From assembly GCA_022340865.1 (NCBI GenBank), contig JAJDNC010000073.1, positions 1 through 52,459 of the forward strand: a stretch of 52,459 bases of DNA, written 5' to 3'. Shown piece after piece: positions 18,040 to 27,303 of this stretch (position 1 is its first letter; every line of letters starts with the position of its first letter). Under the pieces are notes generated by a model. The model ran no database searches, was not told where the DNA came from, and was given only the letters and a program-made list of their open reading frames with translations. The DNA comes from Gemmatimonadota bacterium. Its GTDB lineage: Bacteria; Gemmatimonadota; Gemmatimonadetes; Longimicrobiales; Gaopeijiaceae. The position numbers were made by a program, and so were the translations under genes.

Positions 18040-19236
18040 ATGCGTGCACGCACATCGCTGGGCGCCGCCGTGCTCCTGGCTCTCGGCGCGGCGCCGGCAT
18101 GGTCGCAGAGCGTCACGGTTCACGGACAGGTCCGGCCGCGCTTCGAGTATCGCGATCCGGTGGCTCCCGTGGGCGGCGGCAAGGACGACTTCACCATCAT
18201 GCGGGTACGTGCCGCCCTGGAGGCACAACCGGACCCCAGCTTGTCCGTCTTCATCCAGATCCAGGACGTACGGTACTGGGGTGAGAGGACGAACCCTTCC
18301 AGCGATTACACTACGGACCATCTGGATCTGCATCAGGGATACATGCGGTACACCGGCGGGCGCCTCGCTTGGCTCACCGCCACCGTGGGTCGTCAGGAGA
18401 CCGGGCTCGGTGGGGAGCGCCTGGTGGGACGCTCGGATTGGTCGGCGCAGGGCCGGGCGTTCGACGGCGTGCGCCTGGACGCCACCCGCGGTGGTGCCAC
18501 CGCGACGTTCCTCGGTTACAGGGTCGCCAACGCCACTTCCCGAGCCGTCACCGCCGACGTCGACCTTTTCGGTGTCTACGCCACCGCGAAAGGGGTGGGC
18601 CCGGGAGCCCTGGACGTGTACTGGCTCTACAACCGGGGGGGCGGGGGCGTCGATACGCGACAGCACACGCTCGGGCTCCGTTACGCATTCGACGGGGCGG
18701 TCGACGGCCGCTTCGAGGGCACCATCCAACGTGGACGTCGTACCGGCGAACCTGTCTCCGCCTATCTCCTGGCTGTCTGGGTCGGGAGGAGCTTCGCCGG
18801 AGACCGGGGCCATGTGGCGCTCTGGTACGACTACCTGTCCGGTGACGACACGCCCGACGACGGCAGGGTCGAGGTCTTCAGCACCCTGTACGGGACCGGC
18901 CACAAGTTCTACGGCTTCGCCGACCAGTTCAGGAACATCCCGGCGAGCACCGCCGGGCATGGGCTCCGGGACCGAGCGGTGAAGCTCGCGCTGAGGCCGG
19001 CCTCCGACGTGTCCGTCGAGGCCGACGTCCACTCCTTCGCCGCCGCGAGGCGGGGGACGCTGAGCACGTCCCACTACGCCGACGAGGTGGACCTCACGGT
19101 CACCCAGCGCTACTCGCCGAGCCTGAGCCTCATGGCCGGGCTGGCTCGCGTGCTGCAGGACCGGGGTATGGCGGAGATCGGGCGCCTGGACCGGAACATG
19201 ACCTGGGCGTTCATCATGGTGGACGTAGTATTCTGA
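18040..19236 (+). CDS. Outer-membrane barrel of the alginate-export (porin-like) family
   Basis: From ATG 18040 the product is 398 residues with a textbook signal peptide (SLGAAVLLALGAAPAWSQ). It then has repeated amphipathic strands: VHGQVRPRFEYRD, FTIMRVRAALEAQPD, LDLHQGYMRYTG, TATVGRQETGLGGERLVG. The RQE-x-G-x-ERLVG and RAFDGVRL motifs are typical of alginate-export-family barrels. The protein ends in a Phe (MVDVVF), as outer-membrane proteins do. An in-frame ATG at 18016 adds eight residues without a ribosome site; at 18040 GAGGGG lies close upstream. The substrate is not deducible, and many relatives have nothing to do with alginate. Confidence 0.85.
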   Translation: MRARTSLGAAVLLALGAAPAWSQSVTVHGQVRPRFEYRDPVAPVGGGKDDFTIMRVRAALEAQPDPSLSVFIQIQDVRYWGERTNPSSDYTTDHLDLHQGYMRYTGGRLAWLTATVGRQETGLGGERLVGRSDWSAQGRAFDGVRLDATRGGATATFLGYRVANATSRAVTADVDLFGVYATAKGVGPGALDVYWLYNRGGGGVDTRQHTLGLRYAFDGAVDGRFEGTIQRGRRTGEPVSAYLLAVWVGRSFAGDRGHVALWYDYLSGDDTPDDGRVEVFSTLYGTGHKFYGFADQFRNIPASTAGHGLRDRAVKLALRPASDVSVEADVHSFAAARRGTLSTSHYADEVDLTVTQRYSPSLSLMAGLARVLQDRGMAEIGRLDRNMTWAFIMVDVVF

Positions 19237-19281
19237 TCCGGGACACCAGTCGGCGCCGCGGACGGCGGGGAGGCCATGCCG

Positions 19282-20490
19282 ATGAAGAGACGGAGACGGA
19301 TGAACGGAGACGCCGGACGTGGCCGTGTGCGCAGACCGCGCTGGGCTTCGTCCGTGCTCCTGCTCCTCGCTCCGGTCGTGGCAGCGTGCGGCGGCGTGTC
19401 GAGGGGGTCGCCGGAGATGCCGGGGGCTCTGGGTCCCGGCGAGCCCATCTCGGACTCGGCGTTCGCGGCGCTCTCGGCGCGCATCTCGGGCCCCGGCGGG
19501 TACTTCAACAGCGACAACCTCGTCTCCAACGAGGACGGGTACCTGAAGGTGCTGGGGGCGCTGAAGCGCCTGGACGTACGCGGAGGGGCATACGTGGGCG
19601 TGGGGCCCGACCAGAACTTCTCCTACATCGCCGCCATCCGTCCGGACATCGCGTTCATCGTGGACATCCGCAGGGACAACCTCCTCGAGCAGCTCCTGCT
19701 CAAGGCGCTCATCGAGCGGGCGCCCACCCGGGTCCAGTTCCTGGCGGCGCTGACGGGGAGGCCGGCTCCGGCTGACACCGCGGGATGGCGGGGCCGCGGC
19801 GTCGACGAGATCGTCGCCTACATCGACCGGACTCCCGTCGACTCCACTGTCGTTCTCGCGCTGGGGCGGCAGATCGAGCGGGCCGTGCGGTCGTACGGCA
19901 TTCCGCTGACGCCCGGGGACCTGGCCACGATCCGGCGCTTCCACGCCGCGTTCATCGACGAGGGCATGGGGCTTCGCTTCACCAGCGCCGGCCGGGGTCC
20001 CCGCCCGTGGTATCCGACGTACCGCCAGCTCGTGACGGCGACGGACATGGCGGGCCAGGAGGCGTCGTACCTGTCCAGCGCGGCGCCTTACCGCCTGGTC
20101 CGGGAGCTGGAGCTGGAGAACCGGGTGATCCCCGTGGTGGGCGACCTCGCCGGCGACAAGGCCCTGAAGGAGCTGGGCACGGTGCTCCGGGAAATGGGGT
20201 TGAAGCTCTCGGCGTTCTATGTGTCCAACGTCGAGTTCTACCTGTGGCGTGCCGGCACCTTCCCGACTTGGGTGGCCAACCTGAAGGCGCTTCCGGCGAC
20301 CTCCAACGCGGTGGTCATCCGGAGCTACTTCCCCAACTTCCGGAGAAGGCTCCCCTCTGCGCTGCCGGGATACCTCGCCACCCAGATCCTTCAGCCGGTG
20401 GACACGCTGGAGAAGGGCGACTTCGCGACGTACTACGATCTCGTGACCCGCGGCACCATCGATCTGCGCCCGCCGGGCGGCGGCCGGTAG
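19282..20490 (+). CDS. Putative lipoprotein of unknown function (LIC_10091-like)
   Basis: The 402-residue product starts at ATG 19282, with GGGGAGG eight bases upstream; ATG 19276 is an alternative. A basic leader (KRRRRMNG ... RRPRWASS) precedes a hydrophobic stretch and the lipobox VAACGG. The mature part contains SNEDGYLKVLGALKR, GGAYVGVGPDQNFSYI and IRPDIAFIVDIRRDNLLEQ. A glycine-rich turn followed by an acidic strand end is reminiscent of a Rossmann/methyltransferase-like core, though no S-adenosylmethionine motif is clear. I recall similar proteins named after Leptospira LIC_10091; I treat that as a hint only. It is followed by the Fpg/Nei gene with 76 bp between. Confidence 0.78.
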   Translation: MKRRRRMNGDAGRGRVRRPRWASSVLLLLAPVVAACGGVSRGSPEMPGALGPGEPISDSAFAALSARISGPGGYFNSDNLVSNEDGYLKVLGALKRLDVRGGAYVGVGPDQNFSYIAAIRPDIAFIVDIRRDNLLEQLLLKALIERAPTRVQFLAALTGRPAPADTAGWRGRGVDEIVAYIDRTPVDSTVVLALGRQIERAVRSYGIPLTPGDLATIRRFHAAFIDEGMGLRFTSAGRGPRPWYPTYRQLVTATDMAGQEASYLSSAAPYRLVRELELENRVIPVVGDLAGDKALKELGTVLREMGLKLSAFYVSNVEFYLWRAGTFPTWVANLKALPATSNAVVIRSYFPNFRRRLPSALPGYLATQILQPVDTLEKGDFATYYDLVTRGTIDLRPPGGGR

Positions 20491-20566
20491 CCGCCTGCGG
20501 CCGAGCGGGGGTCACGCGGACACCGCCCTCGGCCATCCTCGCGGTCCCGAGACCTGTCTGAACGCC

Positions 20567-21466
20567 ATGCCCGAGCTTCCCGAGATCACCGCCTACCTCG
20601 AGGGTCTCGAGCGCACCATCCTGGGCTACACGCTGGAGCATGCGCGGGTGCGCTCCCCGTCGCTGCTGCGCACGTGGGAGCCACCGCTCTCCGCCACCGA
20701 GGGGATGCGGGTCACCGGGCTGCGGCGTCTCGGCAAGCGTGTGGTGTGGGCCATGGAGGACGACGTCTTCCTGGTCTTCCACCTCATGATCTCCGGGCGC
20801 TTCCACTGGAAGAAGCGCGGGGTCCCGGTGCCCGGGAAGGGCGCCCACGCCGCCTTCGACTTTCCCGACGGGACGTTGCTCCTCACCGAGCGGGCCACGC
20901 ACAAGAAGGCCTCGCTCCACGTGGTACGGGGCGAGGACGAGCTGGTCGCCCTGGATCCCGGCGGCCTCGAGGTGATGGACGCCTCCCTGGAGGCGTTCAG
21001 GGAGGCGCTGCTTCGGGAGAACCGCACGCTGAAGCGCGCCCTCACCGACCCGCGCGTCCTCAGCGGCATCGGCAACGCCCACTCCGACGAGATTCTGCTC
21101 TTCGCGAAGCTGTCGCCGATGCAGCTGACGCGCAATCTATCCGCAGAGGACATGAGGCGCCTCTACGACGTGACGCGTCGCTCCCTCGTCGAGTGGATCG
21201 AGCGCCTCAGGGCCGAGTTCGGTGACGCCTTTCCCGAGAAGATCACGGCGTTCCATCCGGCGATGGCCGCCCACGGCAAGCACGGCCGTCCGTGCGCGGT
21301 CTGCGGCGCCCCGATCCAGCGTATACGCTACGCAGATCGGGAGACCAACTACTGCGCGGTATGTCAGACCGGCGGCAAGGTGCTGGCGGACCGCGGCTTG
21401 AGCCGGCTCCTGGGGGCGGACTGGCCACGTACCCTCGAGGAGCTCGAGGATCTCAAGACGCGCTAG
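20567..21466 (+). CDS. Fpg/Nei family DNA glycosylase/AP lyase
   Basis: The 299-residue product begins MPELPEI, giving the N-terminal Pro nucleophile and catalytic Glu of the family. Further sites are the conserved Lys in LRRLGKRVVW, the helix-two-turn-helix region with LSGIGNAHSDEIL, and a C-terminal zinc finger CAVCG ... CAVCQ with the DNA-reading Arg between. The enzyme excises oxidised bases (formamidopyrimidines, 8-oxoguanine or oxidised pyrimidines) and nicks the abasic site. The motifs do not separate Fpg from Nei-type preference with certainty. Its stop codon shares the tetramer CTAG with the stop of the convergent secreted-protein gene, so the two genes overlap by 4 bp. Confidence 0.93.
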   Translation: MPELPEITAYLEGLERTILGYTLEHARVRSPSLLRTWEPPLSATEGMRVTGLRRLGKRVVWAMEDDVFLVFHLMISGRFHWKKRGVPVPGKGAHAAFDFPDGTLLLTERATHKKASLHVVRGEDELVALDPGGLEVMDASLEAFREALLRENRTLKRALTDPRVLSGIGNAHSDEILLFAKLSPMQLTRNLSAEDMRRLYDVTRRSLVEWIERLRAEFGDAFPEKITAFHPAMAAHGKHGRPCAVCGAPIQRIRYADRETNYCAVCQTGGKVLADRGLSRLLGADWPRTLEELEDLKTR

Positions 21467-21990
21467 CGAACCCGGCTTTCGGGTGAGCGGGGATGGCGTG
21501 CCATGGGTGCCTGATCCGCGATCTTGAAGTGGAACAGCGCCGGCTGGCTTCCATTCACGATGACCCGCGCCTCGTAGCTGCCGGGCGTGAGAGACACGTT
21601 GTTGCCGAAGTGGGTGGTAGCGAGGCCCTTGCCTTTCACATGCATGCGCGTGACGGGGAGGATCGACCAGTCCATGCTCTTCTGGCCGACCTTCCGGTAC
21701 GTGATGGACACCATGGCCTTCTCCACCGGCTTGTCGCCCTTCTTGATGAAGACCACCATGTGGTGGTTCGGGTGGCCAGGTCCGTCCACCATGTTCGCCT
21801 TCGCGCCGCCGTCCCGGGCCATCTCGGCGTGGGCCCCCGTGAACGCCTCGGCGGGCAGGACCTTGAGGGTGAGGGAATAGTCTCCGGCCTTGGCGTCCAC
21901 GCTGACGGCCTGAGCCCGCGCCCTGTGGGGCGCGAGGAGCGCCGTCGAGACCAGCGCCAGCGACGCCGTGTACGTCAGGAACCTCTGCAT
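21463..21990 (-). CDS. Secreted FixH/YtkA-like beta-sandwich protein
   Basis: The 175-residue product has a signal peptide (SLALVSTALLAPHRARAQ) and one domain of about 120 residues. Key stretches are GDYSLTLKVLPAEAFTG, GHPNHHMVVFIKKGDKPVEKAMV, and LTPGSYEARVIVNGSQ. The layout (leading strand, xPV-x-A-x-V core, GSYEA-V closing strand) resembles YtkA/FixH-type Ig-like domains. The His pair in HPNHHM and several Met residues could bind a metal such as copper; that is inference. The start is ATG 21990 with AGAGG nine bases upstream. Its 3' end overlaps the glycosylase gene tail to tail. Confidence 0.78.
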   Translation of the reverse strand: MQRFLTYTASLALVSTALLAPHRARAQAVSVDAKAGDYSLTLKVLPAEAFTGAHAEMARDGGAKANMVDGPGHPNHHMVVFIKKGDKPVEKAMVSITYRKVGQKSMDWSILPVTRMHVKGKGLATTHFGNNVSLTPGSYEARVIVNGSQPALFHFKIADQAPMARHPRSPESRVR

Positions 21991-22235
21991 TCGCGGTAAC
22001 CTCTTCTGTTGGCGGGATGGTAGGGTCGCCTCTGAGTACGGTCGGAAGGGGCCCGGCGTTCCGAACGGGCGGGGCGGGCGATGCCGCGGCGGCGCTCCCG
22101 GAGGGCGCCGGCGACGCGAGTGACGGGTCATCGGCCCTCGTCGGCAGTGCGGGCCGGTCGATCCGGTGCGACTCTTCGGCGCGTCCCGGGATGATGCGCC
22201 GAGAGCTCCACAGACTGTCGATCGTGCGTGGTCTG

Positions 22236-24146
22236 TCAGCGTCGGCCGGCAACTCGGGGCGAGTTCCGCAGGCTGTCGATCCTTCGGCCGGCGTCCTCGA
22301 GGCCCACGCGGCGGAGGATCGCCTTGTAGCGCGGGTCGGCGCGGAGGGAGTCGAACTGCGGTCCGCACACCACATCGACGATCCTTTGGCCGAGGTCCCT
22401 GTGGTCCAGCAGGCTGTCCCAGCTCTGGAAGAGCGCGTCCGGGCGCGGGTTACGGCGACGCAAGAAGCTCATTGTCGCCGCCGCCCCAGCGCTCTGAAGG
22501 GAGTCGCGCACTCTTGCCCGCAGCTTCGCTGGGGCACGCGGGTTGTTCACAAGTTGCTCTAGCCTGTTCCTCAGGGTCAGGGTGTCCTCCCGAATCTCCG
22601 GAACGTCGGCCAGCGTGCTGTCGCCTTGGAGCAGCGCGGCATCCCTAAGAGAAGCCATCACCTGACCGTTCTTCGGGTAGAGCTTCAGCAGCTTCGCGAA
22701 CTGCTCCCGCGCTTCGGCGTAGCGCCGGTCGAAGATCAGGTCGCGTCCGAGGTTCCAACCGATGATCCAGGAAAGCGGGTCCAAGTGCTCGGCCTTCCTC
22801 GCGACCTCCACCGCCTCCGCCGTCCGCCCCTGGCTCGCATACCATTCGGCCAGCCACTCCTGCCCGGTGGGGTACCCCGGGTCGATGGCCAGCGCGCGGT
22901 CGAACTCGGCCCGTGAACCCTGCCAGTCGTGGTCGTACGCCATGAGGGCGTACGCCAACGCGGTGTGCGCCTGGGGAAGCAGGGAGTCCAGGGCCAAGGC
23001 CCTGCGCGCCGCCCGTTCCGCCTGGGGAAGGGACTTCGACGCGGGTAGGGGAGAGGCGGGCGTGGCCAGCACGATCGCCAGCCCCGCCCAGCCGTCGGCG
23101 TAGGTCGAGTCCTCCGCGATGGCCTGGCGGAAGTCGTCGATGGCCTTGCCCAGATCGGTCGGGTTCCTGCGGTTCCAATACTGCAGCCCCCGCAGGTACA
23201 GGTCGTGGGCGTGAACGTCCGAGGTGCCCCGGGCGCTCTGTGATGCCGCGCTCCCTCCGACGAGCTTCAACTGCAGCGCGTCGGCGATGGCGGCGCTGAT
23301 CTCGTCCTCCACCGCGAAGGCGTTCTTCACACCCCGGTTGTACGTGTGCGACCAGCGATGGTAGCCTGTCCGCGCGTTGATGAGCTGCACGATGATGCGC
23401 AGTTGGTCGCCGGCGCGCTGCACGCTGCCCTCGAGGACGTTGGCGACGTGGAGCGCCGCTCCGATGGTGGTGAGGTCCTCGTTCTTCCCCTTGAACGCGA
23501 ACGACGACGTGCGGCCCGGGACCTGGAGGCCGGGGACCTGGGCCAGGGCGCTCAGGATCTCGTCGGTGATTCCCTCGCTGAAGTACTCTTCGGCGGAGTC
23601 GCCGCTCATGTTGACGAAGGGCAGGACGGCTACGGACTTGTCGGGAATGCCGTCGGTGGTCTCCCGAAGGGCCGACATCGTTCCACGGCTGGAAGCGGAT
23701 AAGTCCCCTGTGTCCCCCGCAGCGCTAGTGCGCCTCGCGCCGGCGCCGGCTCCGAAATGGCGCCAGCCCAGGAGCGACACGGCGGCTACGAGAAGAACGG
23801 CGATCCCCACGTTGAAGCCGCGGCCGCTGAGCCACGCCGCCCTCCCGCCGATCCGTGCAGCGCCTGCATCGGCTTCCGCACCCGGTCCCCCGCCACGCTT
23901 CGCAGGGGCATCGGACTCCTCGCGGCGAACGCCGTCGGGCGTCAGCTCGAACGCCCAGGCCAGGACCAGTGCCACGGGGAAGCACAGGACGAGGAGCCCG
24001 ATGAACACCCTCATCACCACCGGCGGAGCGTCGAAGGCGGACAGGACGATGTCGGCGGCCTGAAGCACCACCCACGCGGTCACGACGTAGGCGACGGCCA
24101 CCTTGAAGACGTTTCGGCGCTTCAACTCTGCGAAGAGATCACGCAT
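22236..24146 (-). CDS. Membrane protein with TolB-like amino-terminal domain and TPR repeats
   Basis: The 636-residue product begins LFAELKRRNVFKVAVAYVVTAWVVLQ, a motif seen in this widespread family. It has membrane segments at about 13-35, 44-66 and 113-130. Residues 170-300 carry the TolB N-terminal-like domain: SVAVLPFVNMSGD, YFSEGITDEILSALAQ, VLEGSVQRAGDQLRI and INARTGYHRWSHTY. The remainder is TPR-like helices (LALDSLLPQAHTALAYAL, RALAIDPGYPTGQEWLAEWYASQGR). Relatives often carry a DNA-binding or adenylate-cyclase domain in front; here only the membrane part is present. The role is probably protein interaction at the membrane. It diverges from padR across 293 bp. Confidence 0.87.
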   Translation of the reverse strand: MRDLFAELKRRNVFKVAVAYVVTAWVVLQAADIVLSAFDAPPVVMRVFIGLLVLCFPVALVLAWAFELTPDGVRREESDAPAKRGGGPGAEADAGAARIGGRAAWLSGRGFNVGIAVLLVAAVSLLGWRHFGAGAGARRTSAAGDTGDLSASSRGTMSALRETTDGIPDKSVAVLPFVNMSGDSAEEYFSEGITDEILSALAQVPGLQVPGRTSSFAFKGKNEDLTTIGAALHVANVLEGSVQRAGDQLRIIVQLINARTGYHRWSHTYNRGVKNAFAVEDEISAAIADALQLKLVGGSAASQSARGTSDVHAHDLYLRGLQYWNRRNPTDLGKAIDDFRQAIAEDSTYADGWAGLAIVLATPASPLPASKSLPQAERAARRALALDSLLPQAHTALAYALMAYDHDWQGSRAEFDRALAIDPGYPTGQEWLAEWYASQGRTAEAVEVARKAEHLDPLSWIIGWNLGRDLIFDRRYAEAREQFAKLLKLYPKNGQVMASLRDAALLQGDSTLADVPEIREDTLTLRNRLEQLVNNPRAPAKLRARVRDSLQSAGAAATMSFLRRRNPRPDALFQSWDSLLDHRDLGQRIVDVVCGPQFDSLRADPRYKAILRRVGLEDAGRRIDSLRNSPRVAGRR

Positions 24147-24337
24147 TGCAGGCCCAATAACGGTTCTCGATCCGGATTCGGCAAGCCGATCGAATGGGAG
24201 AGCGCCCACTTGGAGCCGTCGGGGCGATGACCTGGTGCGCTCGGCCGACCGGCCTGGCAGGCAGCGAGCCCACCAATCGCCAGCGCGGGTCGAGTTCCCG
24301 AAGGGACCCCGTTGAAACCTCTTGCGCCGATACGTCG

Positions 24338-24374
24338 TAGATTATATCGTACGATACATTTTTCGATGTATTGT
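24338..24374. promoter_or_regulatory. AT-rich palindromic operator/promoter region between the TPR gene and padR
   Basis: In a window of roughly two-thirds GC, this stretch is strikingly AT-rich. It holds a perfect 12-bp palindrome, TATCGTACGATA (24345-24356). It overlaps an inverted repeat ATACAT-N6-ATGTAT (24354-24371), whose arms extend to nine bases with one mismatch. PadR dimers typically bind inverted repeats with ATAC/ATGT-like half sites, so autoregulation of the padR gene 66 bp downstream is likely (inference). The AT-rich bases TAGATT or TATATC could serve as a -10 element. Confidence 0.6.
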
Positions 24375-24439
24375 GCGCGAGGTCGCACGCAACGATCATG
24401 GTGAACAGGCCGTAGAGGTGGCCAGGAGTGGGAACGACG

Positions 24440-25039
24440 ATGCGTGAGGGATATCAGGGACGCCAGGGACATCAGAGAGACCACGGATGGAGACGGGGAA
24501 TGGACTTCGACTGGGACTTCGGCTGGGATTGGGGCTGGGGGTTCGGTCCGCGCACGCGGGGGCGGGGACGCCGGGGGCCACGCCGGGCGTTCTTCGGACA
24601 GGGGGAGGTGCGCCTGGCGCTCCTGTCCCTCCTGGACGACGGCCCGGGGCACGGCTACGAGCTCATGAAGCGGCTGGAGGAGCGGTCCGGGGGCACGTAC
24701 CACGCCAGCGCGGGCACCGTATACCCGGTGCTCCAGCAGATGGAGGACGAGGGTCTCATCCGCTCCTCGGAGCAGGACGGCAGGAAGGTCTACGAGCTCA
24801 CGGAGGACGGGCGGGGGGAGCTGAAGCTCCACGCGGAGGAGATCGAGCGGATCTGGAAGCGGTCCGGGGCGTGGAAGGAGTGGGGGCGCCACATGGGCCC
24901 CGAGACGGCGGAGATCTGGAGCTCCTGGGGCCGGCTGTCCAAGGCGGCCTTCAAGGCCGCGGCGCGCTCGGACTTCGAGGACATGGACAAGATCCGTGAC
25001 GTCCTCGACCGGGCCCGCAAGGAGCTCGAGGAGCTGTAG
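24440..25039 (+). CDS. PadR family transcriptional regulator with Trp/Asp/Gly-rich leader
   Basis: The 199-residue product has a PadR winged helix at about 55-140: VRLALLSLLDDGPGHGYELMKRLEER, SAGTVYPVLQQMEDEGLI, and the wing GRKVYELTEDGR. The C-terminal helix (about 145-197) provides the dimer arm. The first 50 residues are unusual: FDWDFGWDWGWGFG followed by an Arg/Gly patch (RTRGRGRRGPRR). Such aromatic-acidic leaders occur on several PadR proteins, and their job is not known to me. ATG 24440 is used; a GTG at 24428 is possible. The palindromic region upstream suggests self-repression. No transporter is directly adjacent as an obvious target. Confidence 0.88.
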   Translation: MREGYQGRQGHQRDHGWRRGMDFDWDFGWDWGWGFGPRTRGRGRRGPRRAFFGQGEVRLALLSLLDDGPGHGYELMKRLEERSGGTYHASAGTVYPVLQQMEDEGLIRSSEQDGRKVYELTEDGRGELKLHAEEIERIWKRSGAWKEWGRHMGPETAEIWSSWGRLSKAAFKAAARSDFEDMDKIRDVLDRARKELEEL

Positions 25040-25319
25040 GGCGAGCCGGATCTCGGAGGGCGCCGTGATGGGGCAGGGGGCCCTGGGTGGGCCCCGGCCG
25101 GGGTGGCCTCGACGGGCCCCGGAGGTGGGGAGGTGAAGCCGGGCTGATGCGCGGCGGCGCTCGGCGCGGCCGTCTCCGGTTGTACACCGGGGGCGGCCGC
25201 GCCACTTTGGGCCATCGCCGCGTGCTCCGCCGACGCTCCACGTCGATACACAGCGCCGTGTTCGCGTTCGCGAACCGCCACCACCAAGCCGACCGGCACC
25301 AACCAGGGACCGCCGCGCC

Positions 25320-27221
25320 ATGACGCTCCTCCTCCTTGCTGCACTCGCACTCGCCCATCCTGCGGATACGCTGCCCGTCCCCCACGCATACCAGCACGCA
25401 GTGGAGATGGGGACCCGAAGCGACAGCGGGGCTCCGGGCCCGCGCTACTGGCAGCAGCGCGTGGCGTACGACATGAGCGCGAGCCTGAACCCCGACGACA
25501 CGACGGTGACGGGCTCGGAGACCATCACCTACCAGAACAACTCGCCCGACACGCTGGATCGCGTCGTGCTCAACCTGGGCCAGAACGTCTACGCGCCGGG
25601 GAATCCCAGGGATCGCGCGGTGCCGGTGACGGGCGGCTTCACCCTGGATCGCGTGGTGGCGGAGGGCACCCCCGTGACCGTTCGGAAGCCGCGGGGCGCC
25701 GTGTCCCTGGGTACGGTGGCCGACGTGATGCTCCCGAGCCCCATCCCTCCGGGCGGCAGTGCGGATCTCGACATCGACTGGCACTACGTGGTGCCCGAGG
25801 GGACCTTCCGGGGCGGCAGAGAGGGTAGGGAGGTCTTCTACATGTCGCAGTGGTATCCACAGATCGCCGTCTACGACGACCTGCGGGGGTGGGCACGGGA
25901 CCCGTACCTGGGCGACGGAGAGTTCTACGAGGAGTATGGCGACTTCGACGTCCACCTGACCGTGCCCACCGGGTGGCTGGTGGGGGCGACGGGCGTCCTG
26001 GAGAACCCGGGCGACGTGCTCACGCCCGAGGCCGCCGCCAGGCTGCGCAGCCTGGCACACGACAGCATCACCCACGTGGTCAGCACCGCCGATCGCGACG
26101 CCGGGCACGCCACCGCGCCCGGCGGTCCGAACGGCACCCTCACCTGGCACTTCACCGCACACGACGTCCGGGACTTCGCGTGGGGCGCGTCGGACCGGTA
26201 CGTGTGGGACGGAACGGTGGCGGAGTACGAGGCGGACGACGGCTCCACGACGTCGGCGGCCATCTACTCCCTCTACCGGCCGGAGAAGCCCTACTGGAGC
26301 CGCTCCGCGGACTTCGCACGCCGCGCCATCGAGTTCCACTCGCGGTGGTATCCGTACCCGTGGCCACAGATGACCGTGAACGAGGGCGTCGTCCGCGGCG
26401 GCATGGAGTACCCGATGATCACCGTCATCGGAGGAGGCCGCTCCCCGGAGGGGCTCTACGGCACCATCGCCCACGAGCTCGGTCACATGTGGTGTCCCAT
26501 GCTGGTGGGCTCGGACGAGCGCGACTACGCGTGGATGGACGAGGGCTTCGCGACGTTCACCGAGGACATGGCGTCGGCGAGCCTGTTCCCCGACCAGCGG
26601 CCCGAGGGGCTGGCCACCATGAGATCGTATCTGCGCGTCGCGGGCTCCGACGCGGAGACGCCCAGCATGCGCCCGGCGGACCTGTACGGGCCGTTCGGGA
26701 ACCGGGGCGTGGCGTCGTACCAGAAGCCGGCCTCCGTCTTCCGCGCCCTGCGCACGATCCTGGGCCCGAAGGTCTTCGACCGGGCCATGCGCACGTACAT
26801 GCGGCGCTGGGCGTTCAAGCACCCACAGCCCCTGGACTTCTTCCACACGTTCGCGGACGTGTCGGGGCGGAATCTGGACTGGTTCTTCTATCCCTGGATG
26901 TACACTACCCGTGTGCTTGACCAGGCCATCGTGGACGTGCACCAGGACGCGGGCGACGCCGGCACGGTGACGGTGGTGCTGGAGGACCGTGGCCGGATCC
27001 CCATGCCGGTGATCCTGGAGGTGACCTCCGCATCCGGCGACACCGTCAGGGCCGTGGCGCGCGTGGACGTCTGGCACGGCAAGCGCGCCTCCGTCGAGGT
27101 GGGGCTCCGGGGGAAGGTGACGTCGGCTGTGCTGGATCCGGATCGGCGCTTCCCGGACGTGAACCGCGAGAACAACCGGTGGACGTCCGGTGCGGTTGGC
27201 CGCGGGGACGCCGGGACCTAG
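25320..27221 (+). CDS. M1 family zinc metallopeptidase (aminopeptidase-like)
   Basis: The 633-residue product has a short leader (TLLLLAALALAHPAD) suggesting export. It then has the M1 beta-saddle domain (DTTVTGSETITYQNNSPDTL). The catalytic domain has GGMEYPM, the counterpart of the GxMEN substrate motif, then HELGHMW and DEGFATFTED. Together these give the HExxH-x18-E zinc site. The downstream catalytic Tyr region (GNRGVASYQKPASVF) is also present. The C-terminus has a helical region (RTYMRRWAFKHPQPLDFF) followed by a beta domain. It should cleave N-terminal residues from peptides in the periplasm or outside. A 280-bp stretch before the gene holds no gene I can support. Confidence 0.92.
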   Translation: MTLLLLAALALAHPADTLPVPHAYQHAVEMGTRSDSGAPGPRYWQQRVAYDMSASLNPDDTTVTGSETITYQNNSPDTLDRVVLNLGQNVYAPGNPRDRAVPVTGGFTLDRVVAEGTPVTVRKPRGAVSLGTVADVMLPSPIPPGGSADLDIDWHYVVPEGTFRGGREGREVFYMSQWYPQIAVYDDLRGWARDPYLGDGEFYEEYGDFDVHLTVPTGWLVGATGVLENPGDVLTPEAAARLRSLAHDSITHVVSTADRDAGHATAPGGPNGTLTWHFTAHDVRDFAWGASDRYVWDGTVAEYEADDGSTTSAAIYSLYRPEKPYWSRSADFARRAIEFHSRWYPYPWPQMTVNEGVVRGGMEYPMITVIGGGRSPEGLYGTIAHELGHMWCPMLVGSDERDYAWMDEGFATFTEDMASASLFPDQRPEGLATMRSYLRVAGSDAETPSMRPADLYGPFGNRGVASYQKPASVFRALRTILGPKVFDRAMRTYMRRWAFKHPQPLDFFHTFADVSGRNLDWFFYPWMYTTRVLDQAIVDVHQDAGDAGTVTVVLEDRGRIPMPVILEVTSASGDTVRAVARVDVWHGKRASVEVGLRGKVTSAVLDPDRRFPDVNRENNRWTSGAVGRGDAGT

Positions 27222-27303
27222 ATTCCACCTCGACCCTCGTCCGTTCGGCTCGACCACGCAGCCGGACGGACGATGCTTTCTCGTGGCGAGGACTGGAAGG
27301 CCG

